Shown one piece after another: positions 1 to 5,242 of a stretch of DNA of 5,242 nucleotides. A model generated the notes under the pieces. That model had not been told where the DNA came from, did no database searches, and saw only the letters and a program-made list of their open reading frames with translations. Positions within the stretch are counted from its first letter, which is position 1. Every line of letters starts with the position of its first letter. The position numbers and the translations under genes were made by a program. The DNA comes from an uncultured Clostridia bacterium. Its GTDB lineage: Bacteria > Bacillota > Clostridia > Peptostreptococcales > Anaerovoracaceae. The stretch covers positions 1 to 5,242 of the forward strand of contig CAKQVC010000165.1 of assembly GCA_934277655.1 (NCBI GenBank). Direction: 5' to 3'.

Positions 1-320
1 GTATAGCACAAACCACCACTTTCGGCTACCTTAACCCACCGTCTAAAGCCAGTGGGATTGCGGTAGCCATATTTCAATCCATCAAAAGACTTTACCCAGA
101 CGTCTTCGCATGGGATTGCCTGTGCATTCTTGATAAGGGCAGTCATCTCGTCAGTGTACTGGCTGTACTGTTCGCTCTTCGGAAAACGATATAAATCCAG
201 GCTTTCGCTTTTGGGCACACGAAAGACTATCTCAAAGCAAATGCGAGCCGCTGCCAAAATTACCGCAACTACGCAAATGCCGGCTATAAGTACAATGGTA
301 AAGATTGTCGTTACTTTCAT
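1..320 (-). CDS. Membrane-anchored alpha/beta-hydrolase-like protein, N-terminal fragment (3' end off window, possibly interrupted)
   Basis: 106 codons in the window, start ATG at 320 after AAAGGAG. Residues 4-25 form one hydrophobic helix (TIFTIVLIAGICVVAVILAAA), followed by a basic/aromatic border. Residues 51-83 read QYSQYTDEMTALI...AIPCEDVWVKSFDGLK. From memory this matches the region before the first core strand in Firmicute alpha/beta-hydrolases, which usually read YxxYxxxMxxLIxxxxxxPYExVxIxSxDGLKLxGxYY and then a FHGYR oxyanion region. Here the match stops after DGLK: residues 85-99 (GYRNPTGF...) are encoded by a 45-base palindrome, so the gene may be broken by an insertion. The catalytic Ser, Asp and His would lie off-window. 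Family call moderate; intactness uncertain. Confidence 0.6.
   Translation of the reverse strand, partial: MKVTTIFTIVLIAGICVVAVILAAARICFEIVFRVPKSESLDLYRFPKSEQYSQYTDEMTALIKNAQAIPCEDVWVKSFDGLKYGYRNPTGFRRWVKVAESGGLCY
24..68. repeat. 45-base palindrome, IS200/IS605-end-like hairpin
   Basis: Outer arms GGCTACC (24-30) and GGTAGCC (62-68) are exact complements. The inner stem CCCACCGTC (35-43) / GCCAGTGGG (48-56) has eight pairs (one G-T) and one mismatch around a TAAA loop. Read on the minus strand, the core is AATCCCAC...GCTTTAG...GTGGG. That closely resembles the subterminal hairpins with a CTTTAG-type loop at the ends of many IS200/IS605 (TnpA/TnpB) elements. It lies exactly where the hydrolase similarity ends. 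The structure is seen; assignment to a mobile element is inference. Confidence 0.5.
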
Positions 321-331
321 AGATTTATTTA

Positions 332-338
332 CTCCTTT
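332..338 (-). promoter_or_regulatory. Ribosome binding site favouring the ATG at 320
   Basis: AAAGGAG on the minus strand, 11 bases before the ATG at 320. The match to the anti-Shine-Dalgarno sequence is strong, with spacing a little longer than usual. It is the best ribosome site in the spacer and decides the start chosen for the left-edge gene. The other candidate, ATG at 377, has a weaker AAAGGA about 6 bases upstream. Confidence 0.65.
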
Positions 339-389
339 TACATCATCCTGCACCTGGATTTTCGAGTTTATCTTCATCCATTTCCTTTG

Positions 390-418
390 ATTATACCTGT
401 TGTAAAGTTCCTGCTCAA
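390..418 (-). promoter_or_regulatory. Candidate sigma-A promoter for the left-edge gene
   Basis: Minus-strand -10 box TATAAT (395-390), perfect consensus, with -35 TTGAGC (418-413), 4 of 6 to consensus, and a 17-bp spacer. The predicted transcript start is near 383, giving a leader of about 60 bases before the ATG at 320. It lies just after the terminator, which fits a new transcription unit. An imperfect dyad, TTGA...TCC / GGA...TCAA (433-452), sits upstream of the -35. Caution: the downstream gene's reading frame is also open through this region. Confidence 0.5.
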
Positions 419-485
419 TAGTCAATTTTCGTTTGATGTCCAATGGAGTCAAGTATCCTGTGTCATTATGCCTGCCTTCCCAGAC

Positions 486-531
486 AAAAACCTCTACTCT
501 GTCAGGAAAAACTGTCCTGCGAGTAGAGGTT
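486..531 (-). terminator. Rho-independent terminator of the giant gene
   Basis: An exact 11-bp inverted repeat, AACCTCTACTC (489-499) with GAGTAGAGGTT (521-531), encloses a second 5-bp stem, CAGGA (503-507) with TCCTG (515-519). On the minus strand the outer stem runs straight into TTTTT (490-486) before G. It begins about 67 bases after the stop codon at 598. The plus-strand side has only mixed T/A after the stem, so it points mainly to minus-strand termination. Confidence 0.85.
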
Positions 532-597
532 ATTCATATTTTGTAAAATTAATCCAGTAGCCGTTTATTCAACTTGCAGCACTACTATATGCAGGTT

Positions 598-798
598 CTA
601 TTCCTTGCGTGCTCCCGGATTTTCCCTGTCAGCAGTCAGCACCGGAATCGTGCTATCATCTGCTGGATTTGATTTTAAAGGCAGAGTATCCTGCTCCGGG
701 TTCATTTCAGGTGTTCCCTCTGTAATGTCATCTACCGCGGTTTCATCAGCTTCGCCCGGCTCAAGTTCAGTTTCATCCGCCTCCTGACCGATTATATC
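598..798 (-). other. Acidic C-terminal tail of the giant protein
   Basis: Residues 1477-1542 plus the stop. About 21 D/E against 4 K/R, with a short tandem repeat EADET at 1482-1486 and 1492-1496. There is no hydrophobic segment and no LPXTG-type signal; LPLKSN (1515-1520) does not fit any sortase motif I know. It is probably disordered. The Ile/Pro/Glu-rich character differs from the propeller and Ig modules. Confidence 0.75.
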
Positions 799-3700
799 AT
801 CGGTTGGAATGAACATCGCAGAGATTTTGACATGTGAGTTTTCTCCTCCAAATGCACCGATATAATCTACTTTTCCTGTTTCCAGATTAACCTTATTCAA
901 TACATTCGTAGTTATGCCCTTCGCTTTGGAAGAAGCTGCCCAGTATATGTCGCCGTTCCTGTTGGATGCCATTGAATTATTATAACCATTTAATGTACTT
1001 CCGTCCAGTAGCTTACCTTTTCCATCCACATACTCCGCAAGCCCTGTCGTCACATCAAGTTTCAACAGTTCTCCCGACAGTGCAGCACCATAAAAGGCTC
1101 CTTGTTCATTGGATGCAAGTGTTTTTAGCTGCACTCCCGTTAATCCAAAATAGAACTTATTACTCAATGCCGTCTGTTTTCCTGTGCTTATATCAATCGC
1201 AAACATTTTCATTGCTGTCGCCCCATACAGCTTCTTTCCTACAGGGTCATAAGCAAGGGAAGTAATTGCGTTTGTTCCTGCACTTCCAACATTTTCATAC
1301 GTGAATTTACCGTCATCGGTTATCTTTGCAGGATTGAAGCGGATCAACTGCTTTTTGCTTTTCTGATATGCATACACATACCCCTCTGCATAAGCTGCAC
1401 AGGCAATGTCAGTACTGTCGCTGCCCTCTGCAACTTTTGTCAATGTGCTTGGATCTGCCAGGTCAAAAGATACCCACGCTTTATCGGTCGTGGAGTATCC
1501 ATAACCGATTTCCGTGTCCTCCGATACCGTAACAGTACATTTCGCTGCAACAGTTCCATCTGCTACTGATGCTGCGGTAATAACAGCCGTTCCGGCACTT
1601 ATGCCGATTACGTTTCCATTATCATCAACCGATGCTGCCTTTTCGTTGTCGCTAGACCATACAATCCGGCGATCTGCCGAAACACTCAGAGGAAGAGCCG
1701 TTGCCTTCAGCGTAAGTTTGGTTCCGACTGGTACATTGGCTGTCTGGTTATTCAATACGATTTGAGAAACCGTCACAGATTCCGGTACGGTCAGTTTCGT
1801 TTTACTGTCCACATACAGGAAGGATACATCCGCTCCTTCTTCTCCAACCGGATACATGGAAATAGCTGAACCCGTCTGTGGATCGATAATCTGCACACGC
1901 TGCTCATTGCCGGACTGGCTCCAATACAACATTTCCGTGTCTGGATCCCAGGTCAGGTCTGTATTGATAGTTTCTTTACAAGAAAGCAGCATTTCCTTTA
2001 TCAGCGTTGCTTTTCCCTGTTTATCAATGCGGTAAAGTTCTCCTGCTGAAGTAATTCCGTACAGCACTCCATTTTTATCTGCTGCCAGGCAGGTAATTTT
2101 TACGTTCTTGCTTTCATCGGAATCCTCTGAGATCTTGCCGATTTCATACCAGGTTCCGTCCGTCATGTCAACCTGTACCAGACGGTTCTGTAAGTAGGTT
2201 ACACCATACATAACACCTTCGGAATAATCAAATGCCAGATCGGAGAGCATCGTATCCGCTCCTGCTAATGTATTGATTGTCTCGTATTGATAATTCTGCG
2301 GGTCGATCTTCAGGAACTTTACTTTAGCTTCTCCGCCTCCGGTAACATCGGTGTAAGCATAAATACTTCCGTTGTAATATTCAGCTGCAGCTATCTGCTC
2401 TGCAAAAGTTTCTGCATTATCATAGTAGTTTTCCATGCTGTCCCTGTCATTGATATCAAAGGATGTGAAACAGTTCTTCGTTTCCTCAAACAGCCTGTCT
2501 TTTTTTACAAACGCTTTCATCCGTTCCGGTGCCTGAAGGACTTTAATCTGGATTGTCTGCCTGAAGGTTTTCGCTCCATTCTTTGCTGTAACGATAATGT
2601 TGGTCGTTCCTGCCTTTCTTGCGGTAACGGACCCTTCTTTATCCACTTTTGCAATGGATTCGTCTTCTGACTCGAAACTGAAATCACGACTGGATGCGTA
2701 AACCGGTATGGTACGAATCTGTAATTTCTGCTCACTGCCTGGTATCATCAGCACTTGTTTTCCCTGTACAGATTCAATTCCTGTCAGATCTACATGTGGA
2801 ATCTCCGGTTCATCCGGCGAAGCACTGTACAGACAGGTAACTTCTGAACCTTCTGTTCCGATCTTGCCGATCACACTGGCATATCCTGTTGCCGGATCGA
2901 CAATGCACAAATTAAGTGTTCTTCCTTTTCCAGCTTCTGCCCATGTCTGAGCCCAGTAGAGATAGCCAGATTCAAAATCATAGATCATTGACTGTGCCAA
3001 AAGTGCTTTTTGACCGGTCTCGCCGATCTTTTCAAGCACTTGCACCTGGTCTCCCTGCTCTGCCGTTTGTCCACTTTGCATGGAATCAGCTTGGCTGTCA
3101 GAAGCAGAAGTCATCTCAGTATTGGCTGCTGTATCAGACGCTTTCTGTCCGGTTGTACCAGCAGTAGTTTCCGGCAGGTTGACTTTGTAAAGGGCGGCAT
3201 CTGCCGTCTTTCCGCTTCCTGCCTCTCGTCCGACTGCGTACACGTTTCCTTGGACATCAGCCGCCAGAGTAACCAGGATTTTTTCATCCTGACTGACTAC
3301 CGGATATATTTCTCCGCTGCTTGGATCGATGATGCTGATATCCGTGTCATCTGTAATTCCATACAGAATTCCACTGCTATAGTCAAAGGTCATATCAGAA
3401 ACCTTATGAGTGATCGTTCCCAGTTTCTCGCCTTTTCCTGTTTGCGGATCGATCTGATAGAACTCTTTCTGATTGCTGCCGGAAACGCCTGCCGCTGAAC
3501 CATAAGCAAAAAGCTTTCCACCGTAATAAGTTCCTGCTTCGATTTCTATGTCGCTCTTGTTTATGGTCTGATAAACCATCGGCGATGCTGGATTTATCCC
3601 GATCCATCCTCGATGTGCATTGGTTTCATAATCCAAAGTCAAATATCCACTAAGGCTGTCTATTGGCTTGATAACCTTGATGGTTACGGTCTTTTTAAAT

Positions 3701-5242
3701 ACCTGCCCACTTTCTTCATCGGAAGCCTCGCAGGTAATGACTGCCGTCCCTTCATTGTTTGCTTTTGCCAGTCCTCCTGCATCTATACTTACGATATCCG
3801 GATGATCGCTGATCCATTTCACTCCACGGCTGCTCGCATTATAAGGAACAGTTTTTGCCCGCAGCTGAAGACTTCCGTCTTTGACCATAACGGCCTTTGT
3901 TGTTGTCAGTTCAATATCCTCTAACCCAACATATGGGATCTTTGGAACTTTCTCTTCCTGTGGAATAGATATCAGCCCGGAAACCTGTGAACCAACCTTG
4001 CCTATCACGCCTGCATAATAAGCGTTTTGCTCTTCAAGATCCAGTATATAGAAGCAGGAATCCTGTGACTGATGAACTTGTGCCCAGTAAATGTAACCTG
4101 TATTATAATCATATGTCATGGACTGCACATAAGCAACTTTCGGTAAATTGTATTTGCTGCTTGACGGATCAACCGTTGCTTTTCCTGTTTCCTTGGAAAG
4201 CGTCACAAGCCGGCTTTCCTCATCAATCGCATAGAGTTTGCTGTCTGTAAATCCTGTCTGTGCATTTCCTGCAGTCGGAACACTGGTCATTGCAACAATT
4301 TTCTTGTCCTGCGCACCGATTTCACTGGTTTCTCCTGTATTCAGGTCGATGCGTACCAATGCTGTTGCATGTCCGGTACTTGAAATTCCGTACATCGTAT
4401 TGGTTGCATAATCATAGGACATTTCTACAACTTTGCCGTCAGCTTTTCCAATGGTTGTATAAATCCATTCATCCGTATCAATCTTGTAAAAGTAACCATT
4501 GCTGTCGTAGCAGTAATAATATCCGTCCACATATTCTCCTGCATAAACAAACTGGAGAATATTTGCAACTTTCTTATATTTAATCGGGTTTGATGCATCA
4601 ATCTGTATAATGCCGTTTCCTTCATTGTCATGCCAGTCAAGGAGCTGGTAGCCGTAGAATGGCTGCGGATTATCAATGACTTTCACTCTGCACTGTGTCG
4701 ATACATTGCTGCCTTTTACGGTTGCTTTGATGTTTGCATTTCCTTCCGAGACAGCAGTAATACGCCCGCTGGATACCGTTGCAACTGACGGATCATCTGA
4801 CGTCCATTCAATTTCTGTGCTACTGAGATTCCACGGTCTGACTGATGCGAAAATTCGAACATCCTGACCAGGGAACAGTGCAACAGAAGTTTTATCAAGG
4901 CTTACAGATTCCACCTGTGTTCCCGGCCGGATATCCAGATTCCCATCATACGGGATAAACAAACCTGTTACCTCGCAGTTTTCGTCGAACTGCCCCATAA
5001 CTTTGGTTTCTGCCGTTTCCAGATCGATCGTACTCATGTGGCTGAGGAGCTTTCCTGTAGTCTGGTTATAGCAGAACGCATACCAGTACATCGTTCCTGT
5101 GTTATGATCATATGCCATGCTCTGGCGGTAATTCAACGAAACCCATTGAGGATCTTTGGTTTCCGAAACTTTTCCCACGATGACAGAAGAAGCGTCCTGA
5201 CGATCGATTTTGCGAAGTTCTCCCACCCGGCTTAATCCATAC
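598..5242 (-). CDS. Giant BIG2 / beta-propeller modular protein, 5' end beyond window
   Basis: Residues are numbered from the GTG at 5226 (1-1542); five further in-frame codons (YGLSR) precede it to the window edge. Seen: four BIG2-like Ig domains at about 104-184, 434-520, 813-898 and 1151-1236, each with the usual core (W/F-x-S-D/E, then A/V-x-V-D, then G-x-x-x-A/I near the end). They alternate with propeller modules at 188-424, 525-804, 900-1142 and 1238-1474, plus the end of another at the N-terminal side. The last complete blade of each carries a YWTD-like motif (YWYA, YWAQ, YWAQ, YWSQ, YWAA). The protein ends in a 67-residue tail with 21 acidic residues, stop TAG. No LPXTG, C-terminal membrane helix, dockerin, SLH or catalytic motif is visible. 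Known: BIG2 domains are common in Gram-positive surface proteins and adhesins. Inferred: an exported binding or scaffold protein of unknown ligand. A signal peptide, if present, is off-window. The modular reading is strong; the function is unknown. Confidence 0.93.
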   Translation of the reverse strand, partial: YGLSRVGELRKIDRQDASSVIVGKVSETKDPQWVSLNYRQSMAYDHNTGTMYWYAFCYNQTTGKLLSHMSTIDLETAETKVMGQFDENCEVTGLFIPYDGNLDIRPGTQVESVSLDKTSVALFPGQDVRIFASVRPWNLSSTEIEWTSDDPSVATVSSGRITAVSEGNANIKATVKGSNVSTQCRVKVIDNPQPFYGYQLLDWHDNEGNGIIQIDASNPIKYKKVANILQFVYAGEYVDGYYYCYDSNGYFYKIDTDEWIYTTIGKADGKVVEMSYDYATNTMYGISSTGHATALVRIDLNTGETSEIGAQDKKIVAMTSVPTAGNAQTGFTDSKLYAIDEESRLVTLSKETGKATVDPSSSKYNLPKVAYVQSMTYDYNTGYIYWAQVHQSQDSCFYILDLEEQNAYYAGVIGKVGSQVSGLISIPQEEKVPKIPYVGLEDIELTTTKAVMVKDGSLQLRAKTVPYNASSRGVKWISDHPDIVSIDAGGLAKANNEGTAVITCEASDEESGQVFKKTVTIKVIKPIDSLSGYLTLDYETNAHRGWIGINPASPMVYQTINKSDIEIEAGTYYGGKLFAYGSAAGVSGSNQKEFYQIDPQTGKGEKLGTITHKVSDMTFDYSSGILYGITDDTDISIIDPSSGEIYPVVSQDEKILVTLAADVQGNVYAVGREAGSGKTADAALYKVNLPETTAGTTGQKASDTAANTEMTSASDSQADSMQSGQTAEQGDQVQVLEKIGETGQKALLAQSMIYDFESGYLYWAQTWAEAGKGRTLNLCIVDPATGYASVIGKIGTEGSEVTCLYSASPDEPEIPHVDLTGIESVQGKQVLMIPGSEQKLQIRTIPVYASSRDFSFESEDESIAKVDKEGSVTARKAGTTNIIVTAKNGAKTFRQTIQIKVLQAPERMKAFVKKDRLFEETKNCFTSFDINDRDSMENYYDNAETFAEQIAAAEYYNGSIYAYTDVTGGGEAKVKFLKIDPQNYQYETINTLAGADTMLSDLAFDYSEGVMYGVTYLQNRLVQVDMTDGTWYEIGKISEDSDESKNVKITCLAADKNGVLYGITSAGELYRIDKQGKATLIKEMLLSCKETINTDLTWDPDTEMLYWSQSGNEQRVQIIDPQTGSAISMYPVGEEGADVSFLYVDSKTKLTVPESVTVSQIVLNNQTANVPVGTKLTLKATALPLSVSADRRIVWSSDNEKAASVDDNGNVIGISAGTAVITAASVADGTVAAKCTVTVSEDTEIGYGYSTTDKAWVSFDLADPSTLTKVAEGSDSTDIACAAYAEGYVYAYQKSKKQLIRFNPAKITDDGKFTYENVGSAGTNAITSLAYDPVGKKLYGATAMKMFAIDISTGKQTALSNKFYFGLTGVQLKTLASNEQGAFYGAALSGELLKLDVTTGLAEYVDGKGKLLDGSTLNGYNNSMASNRNGDIYWAASSKAKGITTNVLNKVNLETGKVDYIGAFGGENSHVKISAMFIPTDDIIGQEADETELEPGEADETAVDDITEGTPEMNPEQDTLPLKSNPADDSTIPVLTADRENPGARKE
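799..1518 (-). repeat. Module 5: final propeller, not followed by a BIG2 domain
   Basis: Residues 1237-1476. It starts with GYGYSTTDKAWVSFDLADPS, matching the first-blade start of modules 2 and 3, and continues through YVYAYQ, LIRFNPA, LAYDPVGKKLYGAT and MFAIDISTGK. A SGELLKLD blade, NSMASNRNGDIYWAA (1417-1431) and the closing VKISAMFIP (1466-1474) complete it. It therefore looks whole even though no Ig domain follows. Confidence 0.75.
1519..2532 (-). repeat. Module 4: complete propeller 4 plus BIG2-4
   Basis: Residues 899-1236. The first blade (FTSFDINDRDS) is preceded by a more charged, less repeat-like stretch (MKAFVKKDRLFEETKN, 903-918) than in the other modules. Blades with FLKIDPQN, LAFDYSEGVMYGV and LYGITSAGELYRID follow, then TDLTWDPDTEMLYWSQ (1089-1104) and the closing VSFLYVD (1134-1140). 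BIG2-4 (1151-1236) is canonical, with VWSSDNEKAASVDDNG and ISAGTAVITA. Confidence 0.78.
2533..3666 (-). repeat. Module 3: propeller 3 with low-complexity insert plus BIG2-3
   Basis: Residues 521-898. It opens with SGYLTLDYETN and GWIGINPASP, followed by FYQIDPQTGKGEKLG, MTFDYSSGILYGITDD, the insert-bearing blade, QSMIYDFESGYLYWAQ (745-760) and the closing VTCLYSASP (796-804). BIG2-3 (813-898) is the most divergent Ig copy: FSFESEDESIAKVD replaces the W-x-S-D core with F-x-S-E. The unit is about 40 residues longer than its neighbours because of the insert. Confidence 0.78.
3040..3177 (-). other. S/T/Q/A-rich insert inside a blade of propeller 3
   Basis: Residues about 684-729, between KVNLPETTAG and VQVLEKIGE. 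The stretch is nearly all T, S, A, Q, G, D and E, with no aromatic residue. The other propellers have only a short turn at this place (for example YRIDKQGKATLIKE in module 4). It is probably a disordered loop on the propeller face. An exposed linker for glycosylation or proteolysis is possible but not shown. Confidence 0.7.
3667..4674 (-). repeat. Module 2: complete propeller 2 plus BIG2-2
   Basis: Residues 185-520. It starts with FYGYQLLDWHD and IIQIDASNP, the outer strands of blade 1. Blades with FYKID, MSYDYATNTMYGI and KLYAID follow, then QSMTYDYNTGYIYWAQ (368-383), and it closes with VSGLISIP (415-422). BIG2-2 (434-520) contains WISDHPDIVSID and a NNEGTAVITC strand. About five blade-like units can be counted by eye; the blade count is inferred, not modelled. 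Confidence 0.78.
4675..5242 (-). repeat. Module 1 (partial): end of propeller 1 plus BIG2-1
   Basis: The edge residues YGLSRVGELRKIDRQ align with YGITSAGELYRIDKQ of module 4 (residues 1056-1070), 8 of 15 identical. The window therefore opens inside the fourth blade of a propeller. The following blade has QSMAYD (35-40) and MYWYA (46-50), and the closing strand is VTGLFIP (86-92). BIG2-1 (104-184) is the most canonical copy, with WTSDDPSVATV and an AVSEG turn. Blades 1-3 of this propeller are missing to the right. Confidence 0.8.

Larger units (their letters stand above)
321..533 (-). other. Open in-frame extension upstream of the hydrolase ATG
   Basis: The hydrolase frame has no stop from 320 up to the TGA at 536-534. 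Its translation looks protein-like near the gene (LTIEQELYNRYNQRKW, MKINSKIQVQDDVKGVNKS) but runs through the terminator hairpin at its far end. Alternative starts are ATG at 377 and TTG at 452, 443 or 425; only ATG 377 has any ribosome site. It is either a chance open frame in the leader or a genuine cytoplasmic N-terminal extension before the membrane helix. Confidence 0.35.

Noticed and set aside
343..381. Minus-strand 12-codon leader ORF ending ENPGAG before the AAAGGAG site
   Set aside because: Its ATG would fall about two bases from the predicted transcript start, leaving no room for a ribosome site, and it shows no regulatory pattern such as a run of one amino acid.
130..390. Plus-strand open frame of 86 codons over the left-edge gene
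   Set aside because: Antisense to the membrane-anchor hydrolase start and its leader; the minus strand has the ribosome site, helix and family pattern.
423..480. Translated segment GYLTPLDIKRKL resembling the GYxTPxE end of IS3-type transposases
   Set aside because: The resemblance is a few residues only; no DDE catalytic region or terminal repeats precede it.
350..624. Similar 14-mers at 350-363 and 611-624 (12 of 14 matches; both can read ENPGA)
   Set aside because: Too short to call a duplication; flanks do not match, and chance similarity is likely.
670..684. LPLKSN near the C-terminus as a possible sortase signal
   Set aside because: It lacks T and G at the needed positions and has no hydrophobic segment or basic tail after it.
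2287..2670. Plus-strand open frame of 127 codons, rich in Phe, Cys, Ile and Val
   Set aside because: It lies wholly opposite the repeat-supported modular gene. Its hydrophobic, Cys-rich composition is what antisense reading of beta-strand codons gives. It has no convincing ribosome site or family match.
3010..3498. Plus-strand open frame of 162 codons
   Set aside because: Antisense shadow of propeller 3; no recognisable domain or supporting start signal.
1..5242. CRISPR array, tRNA, rRNA or riboswitch
   Set aside because: No regularly spaced direct repeats, cloverleaf or conserved riboswitch core was seen; repeats in the large gene are protein-level and diverged at DNA level.

Overview
The window looks like a piece of a Gram-positive, Clostridia-type genome, most likely a gut Lachnospiraceae-like Firmicute. 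The evidence is a mid-range base composition, a strong AAAGGAG ribosome site, a sigma-A style promoter, an intrinsic terminator with a T-tract, and a very large extracellular-type protein built from bacterial Ig-like (BIG2) domains. The species cannot be fixed from this sequence. Both genes are on the minus strand and both are cut by a window edge. || Right and centre (598-5242): one giant reading frame of 1547 in-window codons fills almost 90% of the window. It encodes a modular protein with no visible enzyme motif. Four BIG2 domains alternate with YWTD/quinoprotein-like beta-propeller modules. In order from the cut N-terminal side: end of propeller 1, BIG2-1, propeller 2, BIG2-2, propeller 3 (with an S/T/Q-rich insert), BIG2-3, propeller 4, BIG2-4, propeller 5, acidic tail. 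The true start lies beyond the right edge; the in-frame GTG at 5226 is inside a blade and is not a start. || Left-centre (321-597): a 277-bp spacer. It holds a strong minus-strand terminator for the giant gene (486-531), a candidate promoter with a perfect TATAAT (390-418), and the ribosome site of the next gene (332-338). The second gene's frame also stays open upstream as far as 533, so its start is slightly uncertain. || Left edge (1-320): the 5' end of a second minus-strand gene. It has a membrane-anchor helix followed by the start of what looks like an alpha/beta-hydrolase of the Firmicute 'YxxY...M..LI...IPxExVxxxSFDGLK' type. Directly after DGLK the expected sequence is replaced by a 45-base palindrome whose core resembles the end hairpin of IS200/IS605 elements. 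The hydrolase may therefore be interrupted by a mobile element extending out of the window. || The terminator and promoter between the genes suggest two separate transcription units, so the window gives no strong operon link. The giant protein is best read as a secreted or surface binding/scaffold protein of unknown ligand.
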